Shown: positions 39,438 through 50,540 of the stretch, piece after piece
Position numbering within the stretch: the stretch's first letter is position 1
Layout: each line of letters opens with the position of its first letter
Source of the DNA: Peromyscus leucopus
Taxonomy: Eukaryota; Chordata; Mammalia; Rodentia; Cricetidae
Assembly (NCBI RefSeq): GCF_004664715.2
Contig: NC_051083.1
Coordinates: 103,113,063-103,177,062 of the forward strand
Direction: 5' to 3'
DNA: 64,000 bases
Notes under the pieces: generated by a model
Told to the model about the DNA's origin: nothing
Databases searched by the model: none
The model's input: only the letters and a program-made list of their open reading frames with translations
Position numbers and translations under genes: made by a program

Positions 39438-39904
39438 AAACTTCAGTTTCTGTCTCCCAAGCAGATTCGATGCCAAGAGTTCCCAGTATCCATTAAGTGA
39501 CATGGACACTCAAACATGTCCTTAGACCAGAAATGTAGTTGTCTCAGATGTGACCTCCCCCTTTATTTCAAAACTTCTGATCCTTCAGTAAAATGTGTTG
39601 GGCTCCACCTTTAAAATCTATACACCTAACCTGCATGTTCTCAAACTACTATCCTCGTCGAAACAGCTCTCATCTCATGGCTGCCAAACCACAATGGCCT
39701 TGAGCTTCCCTCCCTGCTTCCACCCTTTACCACCTTTACCACCTTGAGTCAACTCAGCAGTTAAATAATCTGTTTGTTTTGTTGTAAACGTTTGGACATG
39801 TGTATATGAGTGTGTGTGAATTATTCATATGTGGGAGTGTGTGTACATGCATGTGGGGGCCACAGGTAAGCCTCAGATTGTATGCTCCGGGAGCTGCTCA
39901 CTGC

Positions 39905-40037
39905 AGTCTTTCACCTTATTTGACTTTATGTGTATGAGTGTTGTGCCTGCATGCCCAGGGAAACCCGAAGAAGGTGTGGAGCCCCTGGAACTGGAGTGCA
40001 GGCAGTTGTGATCCACTGTGCCATCTCTCCAGTCCTT
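39905..40037 (-). repeat. B2 fragment with internal deletion
   Basis: 'ctttatgtgtatgagtgttg … ctggaactggagtgcaggca … gtgccatctctccagtcctt'. Confidence 0.7.
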
Positions 40038-40047
40038 CCTCCCTCCC

Positions 40048-40190
40048 TCCCCCTAGACAGGTTTTCTCTGTGTAGTCCTGGCTGGCCTGGAACTCACTCT
40101 GTAGACCAAGCTGGCCTTGAACTCACAGAAATCCACCTGCCTCTGCCTCCTGAATGCTGGGATTAAAGGTATGTGCCACCACCGCTCAGC
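40048..40190 (-). repeat. B1 SINE
   Basis: 'gacaggttttctctgtgtag … accaagctggccttgaactc … gtgccaccaccgctcagc'. Confidence 0.9.
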
Positions 40191-40204
40191 AGACTGAATT
40201 TTTT

Positions 40205-40350
40205 TTTTAAATGTAATTTTGAGAGAGGTCCTCATGTAACCCAGGCTGTTTTCAAACTTGTTAGATAGCCAAGGAGGTTAGTCTTGAACTCCTTATCCTC
40301 TGCCTCCACCTCCTACATGCTAGGATTATAGGAATGTACCAACCCAGCCA
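40205..40350 (-). repeat. B1 SINE, diverged
   Basis: 'catgtaacccaggctgtttt … ctctgcctccacctcctaca'; abuts the preceding B1. Confidence 0.65.
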
Positions 40351-40459
40351 GCTCACATATCATTTTGGCAAAGACTCTCATCCCTTTAATCCACTTCATC
40401 TTTGTCCATAGCATTGGATTTTTTGGTGTCTGATCTGTCTCCTTCAAATAAATATAAAA

Positions 40460-40575
40460 TATGAGGGCAAGACCTTTTTCATGTTCACTGCTGGATCTTC
40501 TCCTCCTAAAGTAATTTCTAGTACATAGTAGATGATCAATAGATACTTGCAAAATAAATAGATACATGAAAGGCA
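40460..40575 (+). repeat. L2/MIR3-like 3' end
   Basis: 'catgttcactgctggatctt … agtacatagtagatgatcaa' followed by 'tagatacttgcaaaataaat' matches the L2-type 3' end. Confidence 0.5.
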
Positions 40576-40867
40576 CAGGTGAGACTACAAGGAATTACGG
40601 TGTCAGAAATGAAGAGGAAAAAATTCAAACCTTGGAGTAATTTGTAAGTGACTTGGGGTTCAGTGATGGCAGATTCAAGTTCAATGCAAAACTTGGTTAT
40701 CTTCTAGTGGCTATTCTCCTATCTGCCACGGTAATGGATTGCCTCATTGTTCGCTAGACACAAGACCACCCAGAGTAACAAGTACCATGATTAATTTCCA
40801 ACCAAAGGGCTATAAAATCAAATGCCATGTGAAAGCTACCTGGGCTCTTCCTTAGGAGACAGCTGCC

Positions 40868-40965
40868 AGGTGGGCACGGTGGTTCATTCTTGCAATCCCA
40901 ACACTCAGGAGGCGGGATCAGGAATTACCATGAGTTGGAGACCAGGAGCTGGACCTTGAAGATAA
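40868..40965 (+). repeat. SINE remnant (B1-like)
   Basis: 'aggtgggcacggtggttcat … caatcccaacactcaggagg'. Confidence 0.55.
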
Positions 40966-41297
40966 AACCTAGAGCTCCAGCAGATGTCTTAGATCATGAG
41001 TAAATGGATTTATAGAGTCATAGTAAAATGGAAGAAGAAACTTGGGTGTCTGAAATCACTGGGGGTTCAAACACGTTATACCAGCCCCAGGCTGCTTTTG
41101 TCTGGACTGTTGTGGAAAAATGGGTTTTCTTCTTGGTGATGCCACTATGGTTTTGGAGTTTTGTTGCTCTCAGATGAACCTATACTAACCAATACAACAC
41201 ACACTGAGAGAGGAGCTACGGCTTTGGAACCAAGAATGCTATAGAATGGCCTGCATTAAAAAAAACATACATTTTATGATTGTTTGTTTATTTATTT

Positions 41298-41298
<1 letters not shown>

Positions 41299-41333
<35 letters not shown>

Positions 41334-41470
41334 GTGTGTGCACTTGGAGCTCAGAGGACAACTTGTAGGTGTCATTTTTTCTTTCCAACATGGGGATCCT
41401 AAGGATCAAACTCAGATTATCAAGCTTGGCAACAAACCCTCTAACCACTGAGCAAAATGTCCCTGCTTCC
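41299..41470 (-). repeat. B3-type SINE with (GT)n tail
   Basis: A (GT)n run at 41299-41331 is followed by 'cttggagctcagaggacaac … ggatcaaactcagattatca … ctaaccactgagc'. Confidence 0.7.
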
Positions 41471-41515
41471 TTCCTTCCTATAAGGAGATCGTGTCAGTCA
41501 ACAAAACCCAACCTA

Positions 41516-41517
<2 letters not shown>

Positions 41518-41563
<46 letters not shown>
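41518..41563. repeat. (CA)n microsatellite
   Basis: About 22 CA units. Confidence 0.95.
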
Positions 41564-41565
<2 letters not shown>

Positions 41566-41619
41566 AGAATAATAAGCCCTTTACATTGTATAATCAATTT
41601 TTTAAGAGAAAATTCCATT

Positions 41620-41758
41620 TCGCCTGGCATGGTGGTGCATCCCTGTAATCCTGGCATTTGGGAGGTGGAGGCAGGATGAGAAGTTCAAGGTCGTCTTCAA
41701 CTAGAATAGTGAGTATGATGTCAACTTGGGCTATATGAGACCCTGTCTCAAGAAATAA
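41620..41758 (+). repeat. B4-like SINE
   Basis: 'gcctggcatggtggtgcatc … gagaagttcaaggtcgtctt … tgagaccctgtctcaagaaa'. Confidence 0.75.
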
Positions 41759-41825
41759 AGGAGAGGAGAAGGAGGAAGAGGAGGAGAAAAGCAAAAACAA
41801 CGTCCCTAATTTTCTTTTTCATTTC

Positions 41826-41950
41826 TTGACACGGGGTTTCTCTTGGCTGTCCTGGAACTCTGTACAAACCAGGCTGGCCTCAGAATCAGAGATCCTCCTG
41901 TCTCTATCTCCCAAGCGCTGTGATTAAAGGGGAACACCACCACGCTCATC
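41826..41950 (-). repeat. B1 SINE, internally shortened
   Basis: 'gacacggggtttctcttggc … ctggcctcagaatcagagat'. Confidence 0.75.
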
Positions 41951-41984
41951 TGAAAAATGTCATTTTCTTTTTTATTTTTTTATA

Positions 41985-42480
41985 ATTTTTTTCCTTTTAT
42001 TTTATTTTACAACACTATTCAGTTCTACATATCAGCCACGGATTCCCTTGTCCTCCCCCCTCCTGCCTCCCTCCCCTTCCCCCCCAGCCCAACCCCCATT
42101 CCCACCTCCTCCAGGGCAAATCCTCCCCCAAGGACTGAGATCAAGCTGATAGACTCAGTCCAGGCAGGTCCAGTCCCCTCCTCCCAGATTGAGCCAAGCG
42201 TCCCTACATAAGCCCCAGATTTCAAACAGCTAACTCATGCAACGAGCCCAGGACCTGGTACCACTGCCTAGATGCCTCCCAAACTGATCAAGTCAATCGA
42301 CTGTCTCACCTATTCAGAGGGCCTGATCCAGTTGGGGACCCTCAGCCTTTGGTTCATAGATCCTGTGTTTCCATTCGTTTGGTTATTTGTCCCTGTGCTT
42401 TATCCAACCTTGGTTTCAACAATTCTCGCTCATATAAACCCTCCTCTTTCTCACTAATTAGACTTAATACCTTAAAAATA
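41985..42480 (-). mobile_element. L1 3'-end fragment
   Basis: T-rich left edge (reversed A-tail), then 'actattcagttctacatatc', a C-rich block and 'aggcaggtccagtcccctcc … gaccctcagcctttggttca'. Reverse of a rodent L1 3' region. Confidence 0.65.
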
Positions 42481-42644
42481 CTCCATGAACCAATAATACT
42501 GCAAAGCTCCAGAATGACACCTTAGCACATGTGCTGCAGTCAAAAGACTCACTTTGTTACCTTTAAAATGTATGTTTAAGGTTTTACAATGGACTGGAAA
42601 TCAATATTTGTCAAAGAGATTGCCCACCATTTTCTGAAAAGAAC

Positions 42645-43133
42645 AGTAGCTAATACTTTTATTGGTTGTTTGCTAGGTGCTGGGCCCTGTTCTGAAAACT
42701 TTCCATGTTTGAACACATTTGATCCAATGACATCCAAAGTAAGGGCCATCATAAGCATCCCCATTTTCTTCCTCTCCTTCTCCTCCTCCTTCTCTCCTCC
42801 CCCTCCTCCTCCTCTCTTTCCTCCTCCTCCTTCTTTTTCATTTTATTTGTTTTTTTTTTTTTGAGACAAGTTTCCTCTGTGTAACAGTCCTGGCTATCCT
42901 GGATCTCACTCTGTAGACCAGACTCAGAGCGATCCCCTGCCTCTGCCTCCCAAGTGCTGGGAATAAAGTTGTGTGCCACCACCGCTGGGCTACCATCCCC
43001 ATTTTCAGAAGGAGGAAGCAGAAGCTCTGAGAATTCAAGGAACTTGAATGCAGCCACACTAACAGCAAGTGTTGGAGCAAGGATTCCCACCCGACAGTCT
43101 GGCTACAGAGTCCTTGCTCTTAACTATGGTGAA
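42645..43133 (+). repeat. MIR element split by a B1
   Basis: Left half: 'gctaatacttttattggttg', 'ctaggtgctgggccctgttc', 'aacacatttgatccaatgac'. Right half: 'cattttcagaaggaggaagc', 'aacttgaatgcagccacact', 'cttgctcttaactatgg'. These are contiguous MIR once the insert and one duplication copy are removed. Confidence 0.85.
42769..42993 (-). repeat. B1 SINE with polypyrimidine tail, nested in MIR
   Basis: Perfect 13-bp duplications catccccattttc at 42756-42768 and 42994-43006 bound it. On the + strand the tail is a CT-rich (CTCCTCC)n run of about 70 bp before the T run. Confidence 0.95.
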
Positions 43134-43424
43134 ATCTTGTTTTCAGTGTCAGTAATTTTACAGCAACAGTACAAAGGTTGTTGCTGTGCAGTAAGTGGGA
43201 GTGTATGCATGAGTTAATAACTGAAAGCAGATAGGCACTATTTTTAGTAGGTCATTAATACAACTTTAGTAGAACTATCTGCCTATAGCTTTTCAGTACT
43301 ACTAATCTTCCACACAGAAGCATGAAAATGTTACTTTCTGAGACCAGTCAGGAAAGACAGTCCTCAAGGGAGTCTTGTCTATTGTTTTCATTTTCATTAA
43401 CCTTTTTGTCAATAGCAGCTTTGA

Positions 43425-43585
43425 GGTGGGTGGGATAGGGGTGAAGGTTGAAGCTGGATTTCACGTAGCCCAGGCTGCCTTCAAGTTGACTAGATAGCAG
43501 AGACTGGCTTTGAACTCCTGCTCTTCCTGCCTCCATCTCCTGGGTGCTGGCATTATAGGCATTGCGCCATCATGCCCAGTGATAG
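43425..43585 (-). repeat. B1/PB1-type SINE, diverged
   Basis: 'gatttcacgtagcccaggct … gcctccatctcctgggtgct … gccatcatgcccagtg'. Confidence 0.7.
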
Positions 43586-43624
43586 CAGATTTATTTTAAT
43601 ATAATTTACTCATTCATAGTTCAG

Positions 43625-43705
43625 TGCTGGAGATATAGATAAGTGATAGAGCACTTTCTAAACATGCCTGGTGCACGGGATTCTATCCTCAGAACCATCC
43701 CTATG
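43625..43705 (+). repeat. ID/B4-type SINE head
   Basis: 'gctggagatatagataagtg … atgcctggtgcacgggattc'. Confidence 0.45.
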
Positions 43706-44090
43706 AAATATGGCTACAGCAAACTTGAGCAATTTCAGTATGCTCTGAGGCTCACTGGTAGTCACTTCCCACCACCCGCACACAGCTTTAAGTCACTATT
43801 AAATTACTTTCTGTTTATTAACTTTTCTAAATACCTCTGTAATAGAATAATATAGCATTCAGTCTTTTTTGAATAACTTTTTTTTTTACTTAACATGATG
43901 TTTTCATGGTAGGACACTAAAAACAAATGATTATTTAACCCTTTTTATGGTACTGGGGGATAGAACCTGTGACCTTGGGCATGTCAGGTAAGTAAGTAAG
44001 TAACTTATGAGCTACAACCAAGCCATCATTAATATTTTTAACACAACTAATTTAATGATGTATCACAGGAATTTAGACATATTGGGCTGG

Positions 44091-44305
44091 AGAGATGGCT
44101 CAGCAGTTAAAAGCACTGGCTGCTCTTCCAGAGCATCTGGGTTCAATTCCTAGCACCCACATGGCAGCGCATAACCATCTAAAATTCCACTTCCAGAGAA
44201 TGTGATACACTCTTCTGCCCTCCATGGGCATCAGACAAGCAAGTGGTAATCAGACATACATGTAAGGAAAACACCCATACATATAAAACATTTTAAAATT
44301 AATTC
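44091..44305 (+). repeat. B2 SINE
   Basis: 'gggctggagagatggctcag … tcctagcacccacatggcag … aacacccatacatataaaac'. Confidence 0.9.
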
Positions 44306-44344
44306 TAACATATTTATCTTTTTAAGATTTTTTAAAATTTTTTT

Positions 44345-44490
44345 TGATTGTTTGAGACTGAGTCTCACTATGTAGTTCTGGCTGGCCTGGAACTCACTAT
44401 GTAGACCAAGCTAGCCTCAAAACCACAGAGATTCACCTGTCTCTGCCTCCTCCACAGTACTGAGACTGTAAACCTGTGCCACTAAGCCCA
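44345..44490 (-). repeat. B1 SINE
   Basis: 'gagactgagtctcactatgt … gaactcactatgtagaccaa'. Confidence 0.85.
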
Positions 44491-44574
44491 GATTTTTTTT
44501 TTTACATGAATTAGGGACAGCATTTTATTGATAGAATTATCACCCCAGTCCCTAAATACATTTTGTTATACTTT

Positions 44575-44790
44575 TCCTTTGAGACAGGGTCTCATGTAGC
44601 CCAGGCTGGCCTCCAACTCTACACAGCTGCGGACTGTGTTGACCTTCCACTCCTACCTCCACCCCCCAAGCGCTGAGATTAGAATGCACCACAACCAGTT
44701 TGTGCAGTGCTGAGGCACCAGGGCCTCGTACTTGCCAGGCAAGGCCCAGCCTGAGCTCTTTCTACCAACTGAGCTGCATCTCCAACCCCT
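44575..44790 (-). repeat. B4 SINE
   Basis: 7SL-like body 'gagacagggtctcatgtagc … ctccaactctacacagctg' then an ID-like head 'aactgagctgcatctccaac'. Confidence 0.7.
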
Positions 44791-44839
44791 GTGTCTGTAT
44801 GGGGATGAAAATGAATAGCATAGCATTTACCAGATTGAC

Positions 44840-45300
44840 ATTGTTTGATTCTATTGAGAGAAGGCTTCAAAATCCCTCCATGTTGTAGCATGGGTTGTGA
44901 TGCTGTTCCACTGTATGTATAAAGCATGGTTTTTTTCCTCCATTTATCCACTACCGACCATTTGGGTTGTTGCTGCTATTGAGCTATTGTGAACAGTGCT
45001 GCTGAGAACATGGGTGCAAATCCTTTTTGATTGCCTGCTTTTAATTCCCTCAGGTACACACCTGGGAGTGTACTTGCTGGATAACTGGAGAGTAGCACAT
45101 CTAGTTTATTTCCAGTGGCAGGGATTGAACTCAACACTTTACACATCTTAAACAGGGTGCTACAATTAAATTACATCTCTAGCACTGCAGTTAATGTTTT
45201 GAGTAAACTCCATACTGTTTCCCATAGCATTTATACCATTTACATCCCTGCCAGTAGTGAGTAATAGGAGCTCATACTTCCTTATCTTTGCCAACATTTG
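44840..45300 (-). mobile_element. Ancient L1M fragment, antisense
   Basis: 'catttgggttgttgctgcta', 'tgagctattgtgaacagtgc', 'acacctgggagtgtacttgc' and 'ccagtagtgagtaatagga' follow antisense L1 ORF2-end order. A short tRNA-SINE piece interrupts near 45110-45190. Confidence 0.75.
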
Positions 45301-45304
45301 TTTT

Positions 45305-45475
45305 TTTGGGGGGAGGGGCCATTTGGGGGAGACCTTTTAGGCAATGTCTCACTATGTAGCCCTCAATGTCCTAGAACTTGCTATGTAGAAAAGGCTGGCT
45401 AACTTATTGAGATCATCCCGGCTGTGCCTTCTAAGTCCTGAAATTACATGTGTGCACTATCAAGTCCAGTTAACC
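45305..45475 (-). repeat. B1 SINE, diverged
   Basis: 'caatgtctcactatgtagcc … gaacttgctatgtagaaaag'. Confidence 0.6.
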
Positions 45476-45649
45476 ATTATTTCTGGTTTGTTGTTGTTGA
45501 CACAGAGCCTCATGCAGCCCAGGCTTGCCTTCAATTCACTGTTTAAATAGTAGGCATGCTAACAGTTGAGAAGTAGTATCTTATTACAGTTTTTATTTTC
45601 ACTGCCCTAAGGTTTATTCCTTATAGTCTGTTTGCTTCTTGCTTGTTTT

Positions 45650-45792
45650 CTCAGACAGGGTTTCTTTATGTAACAACTTTGGCTATCCTGGAACTCACTT
45701 GGTAGCCCAGGCTGGCCTCGAACTCACAGAGATTTGCCTGCCTCTGCCTCCCAAGTGCTGGGATTAAAGGCATGCGCCACCACCGCCAGCCC
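45650..45792 (-). repeat. B1 SINE
   Basis: 'cagacagggtttctttatgt … cactggtagcc'-type body with 'gctgggattaaaggcatgcg' at the end. Confidence 0.9.
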
Positions 45793-46099
45793 TGTCTGCT
45801 TTTTCTTATTTTAAATCATCTATAATTGCCTTATAAGAATGAAAGACTCTGTTTATGAAACAAATGATCCCCACATATCTACAAGTTTCTAAACTTAGCT
45901 TGTTTAAAGTCGCGTGCACCTGTGACTGAAGAAACTAATTGCTTTAAAAATTTAAATATTACTATGGCGGACACTGCCAAACACTCGTCACAGGTTAGGT
46001 TAACCAGAAGTCAACTCCCTGCTAAGTTGTTAAGGAGTGACCAGAGGATGAAGTCCTAGGAGAGGGAAGAAAGAAGGCAGTATTTAGGTGCTAAATATT

Positions 46100-46476
46100 G
46101 TGTGTACTCGCACATGTGTATGTTCGTGAGCGTACATGTGCATGTGTGTACGTGTTGTGGCATGTTGCATGCATGAGAGTATGTAAGTACACACCCCTGT
46201 GTGCTGCATGTATGCAAGAGTCCAGAGGAGGACATTTGGGGTCTTCCTCTATCATTTGTCTCCCTATTTCCTTGAGACAGGGTCCCTCACCGAGATAGAA
46301 GTTAGGTTGGCGCGCCAGTGAGCTGCTCTCGTCTGCCTAGGGCCATCTGCCAGCACTGGTGTTACAGGGACAAGCAACCACGGCCAGCTTCTTTGTGTTC
46401 ATGCTAGAGATTTGAACTCAGGTCATCACGCGTACACAGCAAGTGCTCTTACCCACTGGGCCACCTCCCCCGCCCT
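46100..46476 (-). repeat. Composite tRNA/7SL SINE with (TG)-rich tail
   Basis: TG-rich run, then 'gagacagggtccctcaccga … gtgttacagggacaagcaac … tgaactcaggtcatcacgcg'. Confidence 0.65.
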
Positions 46477-48394
46477 CAGCATTTTGTTAGGCATTTAAAG
46501 AGTCCTGGGATTGGAACACTTAAGAACCACTAGTAGAGCATACTAGAAGAGGTAAAACTCCGAGTCGCTTCAGTCAAATATTTATCTAGATATTGAGACC
46601 AAAAGACCCACTCTCTCATGTCTCATCTCCTCTCTTCATATTCTTTCTCTTTCTGTTTCTCCCTCTTCTCCATTTATTTCTCCAAACTCTCTCCCTTCCC
46701 AGGATTTGTATATCTCATGTTCTATCTCTGTATATTTTCTATGGATTATTCCTGGAATTGCCATAAATACGCAGGAAATAGGATGAAGATAGATAGGAGA
46801 GTTTAGATTCAGTTTGGTTTCTAGAACCTCGAAACCAAAAAGGAATTGTGTTGTCAACTGTGCTGACAATCACTCACGTAGTTCATTTGTCTATACTATT
46901 AGGTGAAATTGCACTTTGTAATCAGAAAGATTCAAAAATACCAATAGCATCTACTTAAAATTCATCCTGAAGAATAAAATAATTGCCATCAAAAGGTTAG
47001 ATTGTCCAATCTGAGTGAGACCCACTGGAAATATGGAAGTTCGGCGCCTCTATTTATTTCAGTCTGATTGTGGAAACCACCAGAGACCAGAAAAGCACCC
47101 AAAACTCCACCGCAGCGCCACTGTTCTTGCAGTGGCACAGTAGGCCTTAGAAGAATGTCGAGCTACATGGGGCACAGAAAAAGCTGAAGCAACCAGAGTG
47201 AGGAATCTCCACAACAACAAATGTCAGATGAGATGGGACCCTTTTCCAGTTTGGAAACTAAGATGTTTTCTCACATTGACATGAATACAAGTACATGCGC
47301 ACATACACACAAACATGCACGCGCGCCCCCCCCCCACATTCATATTTATGCAGCTTGCTAAGTTTAGTTGTAGCATTGTTACACAGTGATGATGAAATTT
47401 TCCCCTGACCACAATGTGTTTGAGTACAAATGGTTCCTCTTTCCAGACCCAGGTCTGACCATAAATAAATTGGTAGTGCGGTGACACCCACCCACCCACT
47501 CTCCCATAGCAGGACTCCTTAGGAATGGAGAGTAAAGCTGGAGCTGTCCTCCAGTAAGTAGAGAACACGCTAGGGAATTGAACATCCTCCTTGTGGGGAA
47601 GCTCTCCTGCCTTTACAGTTCTTCACAGAGACCGATGATCCCTGCTAAGCTAGCTTTACCGTGGCCAACCGAGAGCATCCTCCACAGTTGGATGGATGTG
47701 TGCTGGCCAGTATCTTGGCCACTGTGTGGCATGAAAATCAGTGGACTAGGGCCAGCCTACTCCTGTGCAGGTCCTCAGGGGTCCTCTTCCCCAGATGGCT
47801 TCACCACTGCAGCCTGAACACATAGCTGGCCTGGGGATAGAGGATAAGAAGAAACAGGAAACTGGGTGGTAGCAAAGGAGAAATGAAAGAAAAATGGCCG
47901 AGAACAAATAAGACAATGCTAGCAGAAAGGAGAAGAGCTGATGAGGAAGCACAGCAATGAGGGAACTGCAAAGTGAAATATGAAAGAGTGCTACCAATTC
48001 CAACAGGAGTTCCCATTTTGAGTAGGTTTTACGGACTAGGGACTGGGTAAACATTCATTGGAGGTTTTTTTTTTTTCCAAACCTAGACTGTAATAGTACT
48101 GAAAAGAGATATATCCTGTGCATACCAGCCAAAAGAAATCTATGGAGGCCTCCTCAGATTACTCAGAACCGACTTTAGGGCAAAAAGCAGTACTTAACTA
48201 AATAATGAAGGTCTGGTTCACTAAAAAGCAATAGCAATTTTAAAGATTTGCATGCATCTGATGAAATAGCCTCAAAGTACACATTTAAGAGAAGAAAAAC
48301 AGTAAACATAATATCACAGAAGGATATGTTAATACTCGCCTCCTCATAATTAGTAAGTCCAGAAGACAAAAAAATAAAATAAAAAAATAAAAAT
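46477..48394. other. Intergenic, no recognised repeat or gene
   Basis: Unique-looking sequence. A C run at about 47,327-47,335 and a T run at 48,066-48,076 are the only simple repeats. Overlapping antisense open frames at 47,224-47,585 do not resemble any protein family I know. Confidence 0.5.
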
Positions 48395-48690
48395 CACAAG
48401 TAACCAGATGTAGTGGCAGACATCTATAATACTAACACTCAGGGGATGCCAAGGCAGGAGGACTTTGAGTTTAAGAAGGCCGGTCTGGGCTACATAATAT
48501 ATTTGAGGTAACCTTGAGTTACACACATTAAGACTCTGTCATAAAACAAAAACAGAGGCAGGCGGGTCACTGCGAGTTCGAAGCCAGCTTGGTCTACATG
48601 TCCTGAGTTCCAGGACAGCCAGGGCTATATAGAGAGTCCCTGTTTCAGAAAACAAGCAAATGAACAAACAACCCCCCCACAAACAAACAA
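48395..48690 (+). repeat. Two adjacent B1/B4 fragments
   Basis: 48395-48548 is a diverged copy ('accagatgtagtggcagaca … aagactctgtcataaaacaa'). 48551-48690 is the 3' two-thirds of a B1 ('gaggcaggcgggtcactgcg … agagagtccctgtttcagaa'). Confidence 0.75.
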
Positions 48691-49534
48691 AACAAACAAA
48701 ATACAAGTACGCTGTTTTGGCCTGTACAATCCAGGAACTTGATTTAATGGATACATAGAGACCACTGGGTTCAATGAGTGGAGACTAGACATTTTCCTCA
48801 AACACTCATGGATCATTTGTAGTAATCATTGTACCATGAAGCAAATTTCATCTAATTCAGAAGGACTGGTTCCATCATGGATGCTACAGCCGCAGGGGTG
48901 TGGAATAACTGAGCCTTGCATCGGAGCGAAAGCCGGCAAGTTCTTTCAGCTAAGTGGCTGCACTCACAGCACTGGGCAAAGGGTGCTGTTGTGGAAGTCA
49001 GTTTCTTCTATTCCCCAGGGTCCCCAAAGGCAATGCACTGAAGGGGTGTGAGAGAGATGGGAGTAAGGAAGGGGCTGCACAGGAATGGGTTTGGTTTTCG
49101 CTCTCACTCCAAGATGTTGTTTTCCAAGTGAAAGGGGGAGCCTCAACTCCACGTTTGCATAGGGATCCAGCCAAAAGGCAGATATGCAAAGTGGCCCATG
49201 GGGATACAGTTAAGATGATATACAAATCAGAGCCCTGTCTCCTGGGGAAGAGTTACTGGTGTACAAAGAGCCTCCTACTCAGAGAACCTTTGTGGACTGA
49301 GGTCCGAAAGTGCACTTTTATTTGGTTAAACGTAAATATTATCATCCTTCCCTTTCAAAGCAAACAATGGGCAGCTTTCAAGGTGCAGGGGCTGACTCAA
49401 ATGTGCAAATGGTATATTTGACTATTTAAACACAGAACCCTGAGACTGGGATAATAATGTGGTAATAACGCAATGCTAAAGAGATCAATGAGGATACACT
49501 CACTACATTAACTTGGCTGTTAAAATCTGCTCTT
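48691..49534. other. Intergenic, no recognised repeat or gene
   Basis: A 155-codon open frame at 48,954-49,421 has no recognisable domain, no codon bias I can argue for and no supporting splice context, so it is left unannotated. Confidence 0.4.
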
Positions 49535-49640
49535 CAACTAGGTATGGTAGTTCAGGACTGGAACTTCCCACCACTTGGGAAGCTGAGGCAGGAGAATTGC
49601 CTGGAGTTCAAGGCTAACCCTGGGCTCTAAATAAAAAGCT
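49535..49640 (+). repeat. SINE remnant
   Basis: 'aactaggtatggtagttcag … cacttgggaagctgaggcag … gagttcaaggctaaccctgg'. Confidence 0.6.
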
Positions 49641-50385
49641 CCACTGACAAAAGAAAATAAAAAGCTTTATTGACAGTGGTAAGATTGGACCAGCCCTGCC
49701 TGGGTGGGCCAGGCAAGGGAGAGGGGCCTGGAGAGGGTTTTAGATGCATAGTGGAGAGAGGACACTGAGCAGGCTACTGGGGGTTCTGATTGGGATGCTG
49801 GACTCATGCCAGTGGTGCTGGTACCAGAAGCCAAATGAGGTCCTTTATATGCTAACACTCCGAGGTCCTTCCTCTTTCAGTGACTGAAGGGTTGGAAAGC
49901 AGAATAGGGATTCATAGCCTGAGAAATGGAGGCCAGGGCGCCGGCACTGTTCTGTTTTCTGGTGGGGTGAGGAGTTCCTTGCCCAGGGGCATACTCTTGT
50001 GCAAAATAGCACTGCTTGGTTCACTGGAGGTCACTGTGTCGACTTTGACATTAGTCTTGCATCCCCTGGACTGTCACTGGAGGGAAGGCCACCCTTGTGC
50101 CTGGTTGCCAATACCTCAATTATCCCCAGACTTTCAGACCTCTAGACAAGAATTAACAATCTTAGTAACTCATCTTAGAAAGCTAGCTTTTCCAAACACC
50201 ACTTTATTACATCACCACTTTGTTTGGAAAGCCTTGCTTATCAGATCAAGCCACACAAGCTGACTTCCTCCTTTCCTCTCTTCTCCTCCCCTGCCCCCCC
50301 ACCCCCACCCCCAGCCACATCTCTCCTCCATTCTTGAAGGTCTAGTTCAGTTCTGAATGAAAAAAGAAATAAAAAAAGGAAGGAC
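49641..50385. other. Intergenic, no recognised repeat or gene
   Basis: Unique-looking; C-rich simple stretch at about 50,275-50,320. Confidence 0.4.
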
Positions 50386-50540
50386 ATGGGCGGTGGTGCG
50401 CATGCCTTTAATCTCAGCAGTCTCGGGCAAAGGCAGGGGGATTTCTCTGAATGTGAGGCCAGCTTGGTCTACAGAGTGAGTTCCAGGACATCAGGATTGC
50501 TGGGGCTACACAGAGAAACCCTGTCTAGAAAAGCCAAAGA
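50386..50540 (+). repeat. B1 SINE
   Basis: 'gggcggtggtgcgcatgcct … agcttggtctacagagtgag … ggctacacagagaaaccctg'. Confidence 0.9.

Noticed and set aside
39113..39439. Glu/Lys-rich antisense frame
   Set aside because: Translation of the polypyrimidine tract and the adjacent SINE.
47224..47585. Cluster of antisense open frames up to 114 codons
   Set aside because: Overlapping frames, no family resemblance, no promoter or splice context.
48954..49421. 155-codon open frame in intergenic DNA
   Set aside because: No recognisable domain, signal or conservation evidence; overlapping antisense frames of similar length suggest chance.
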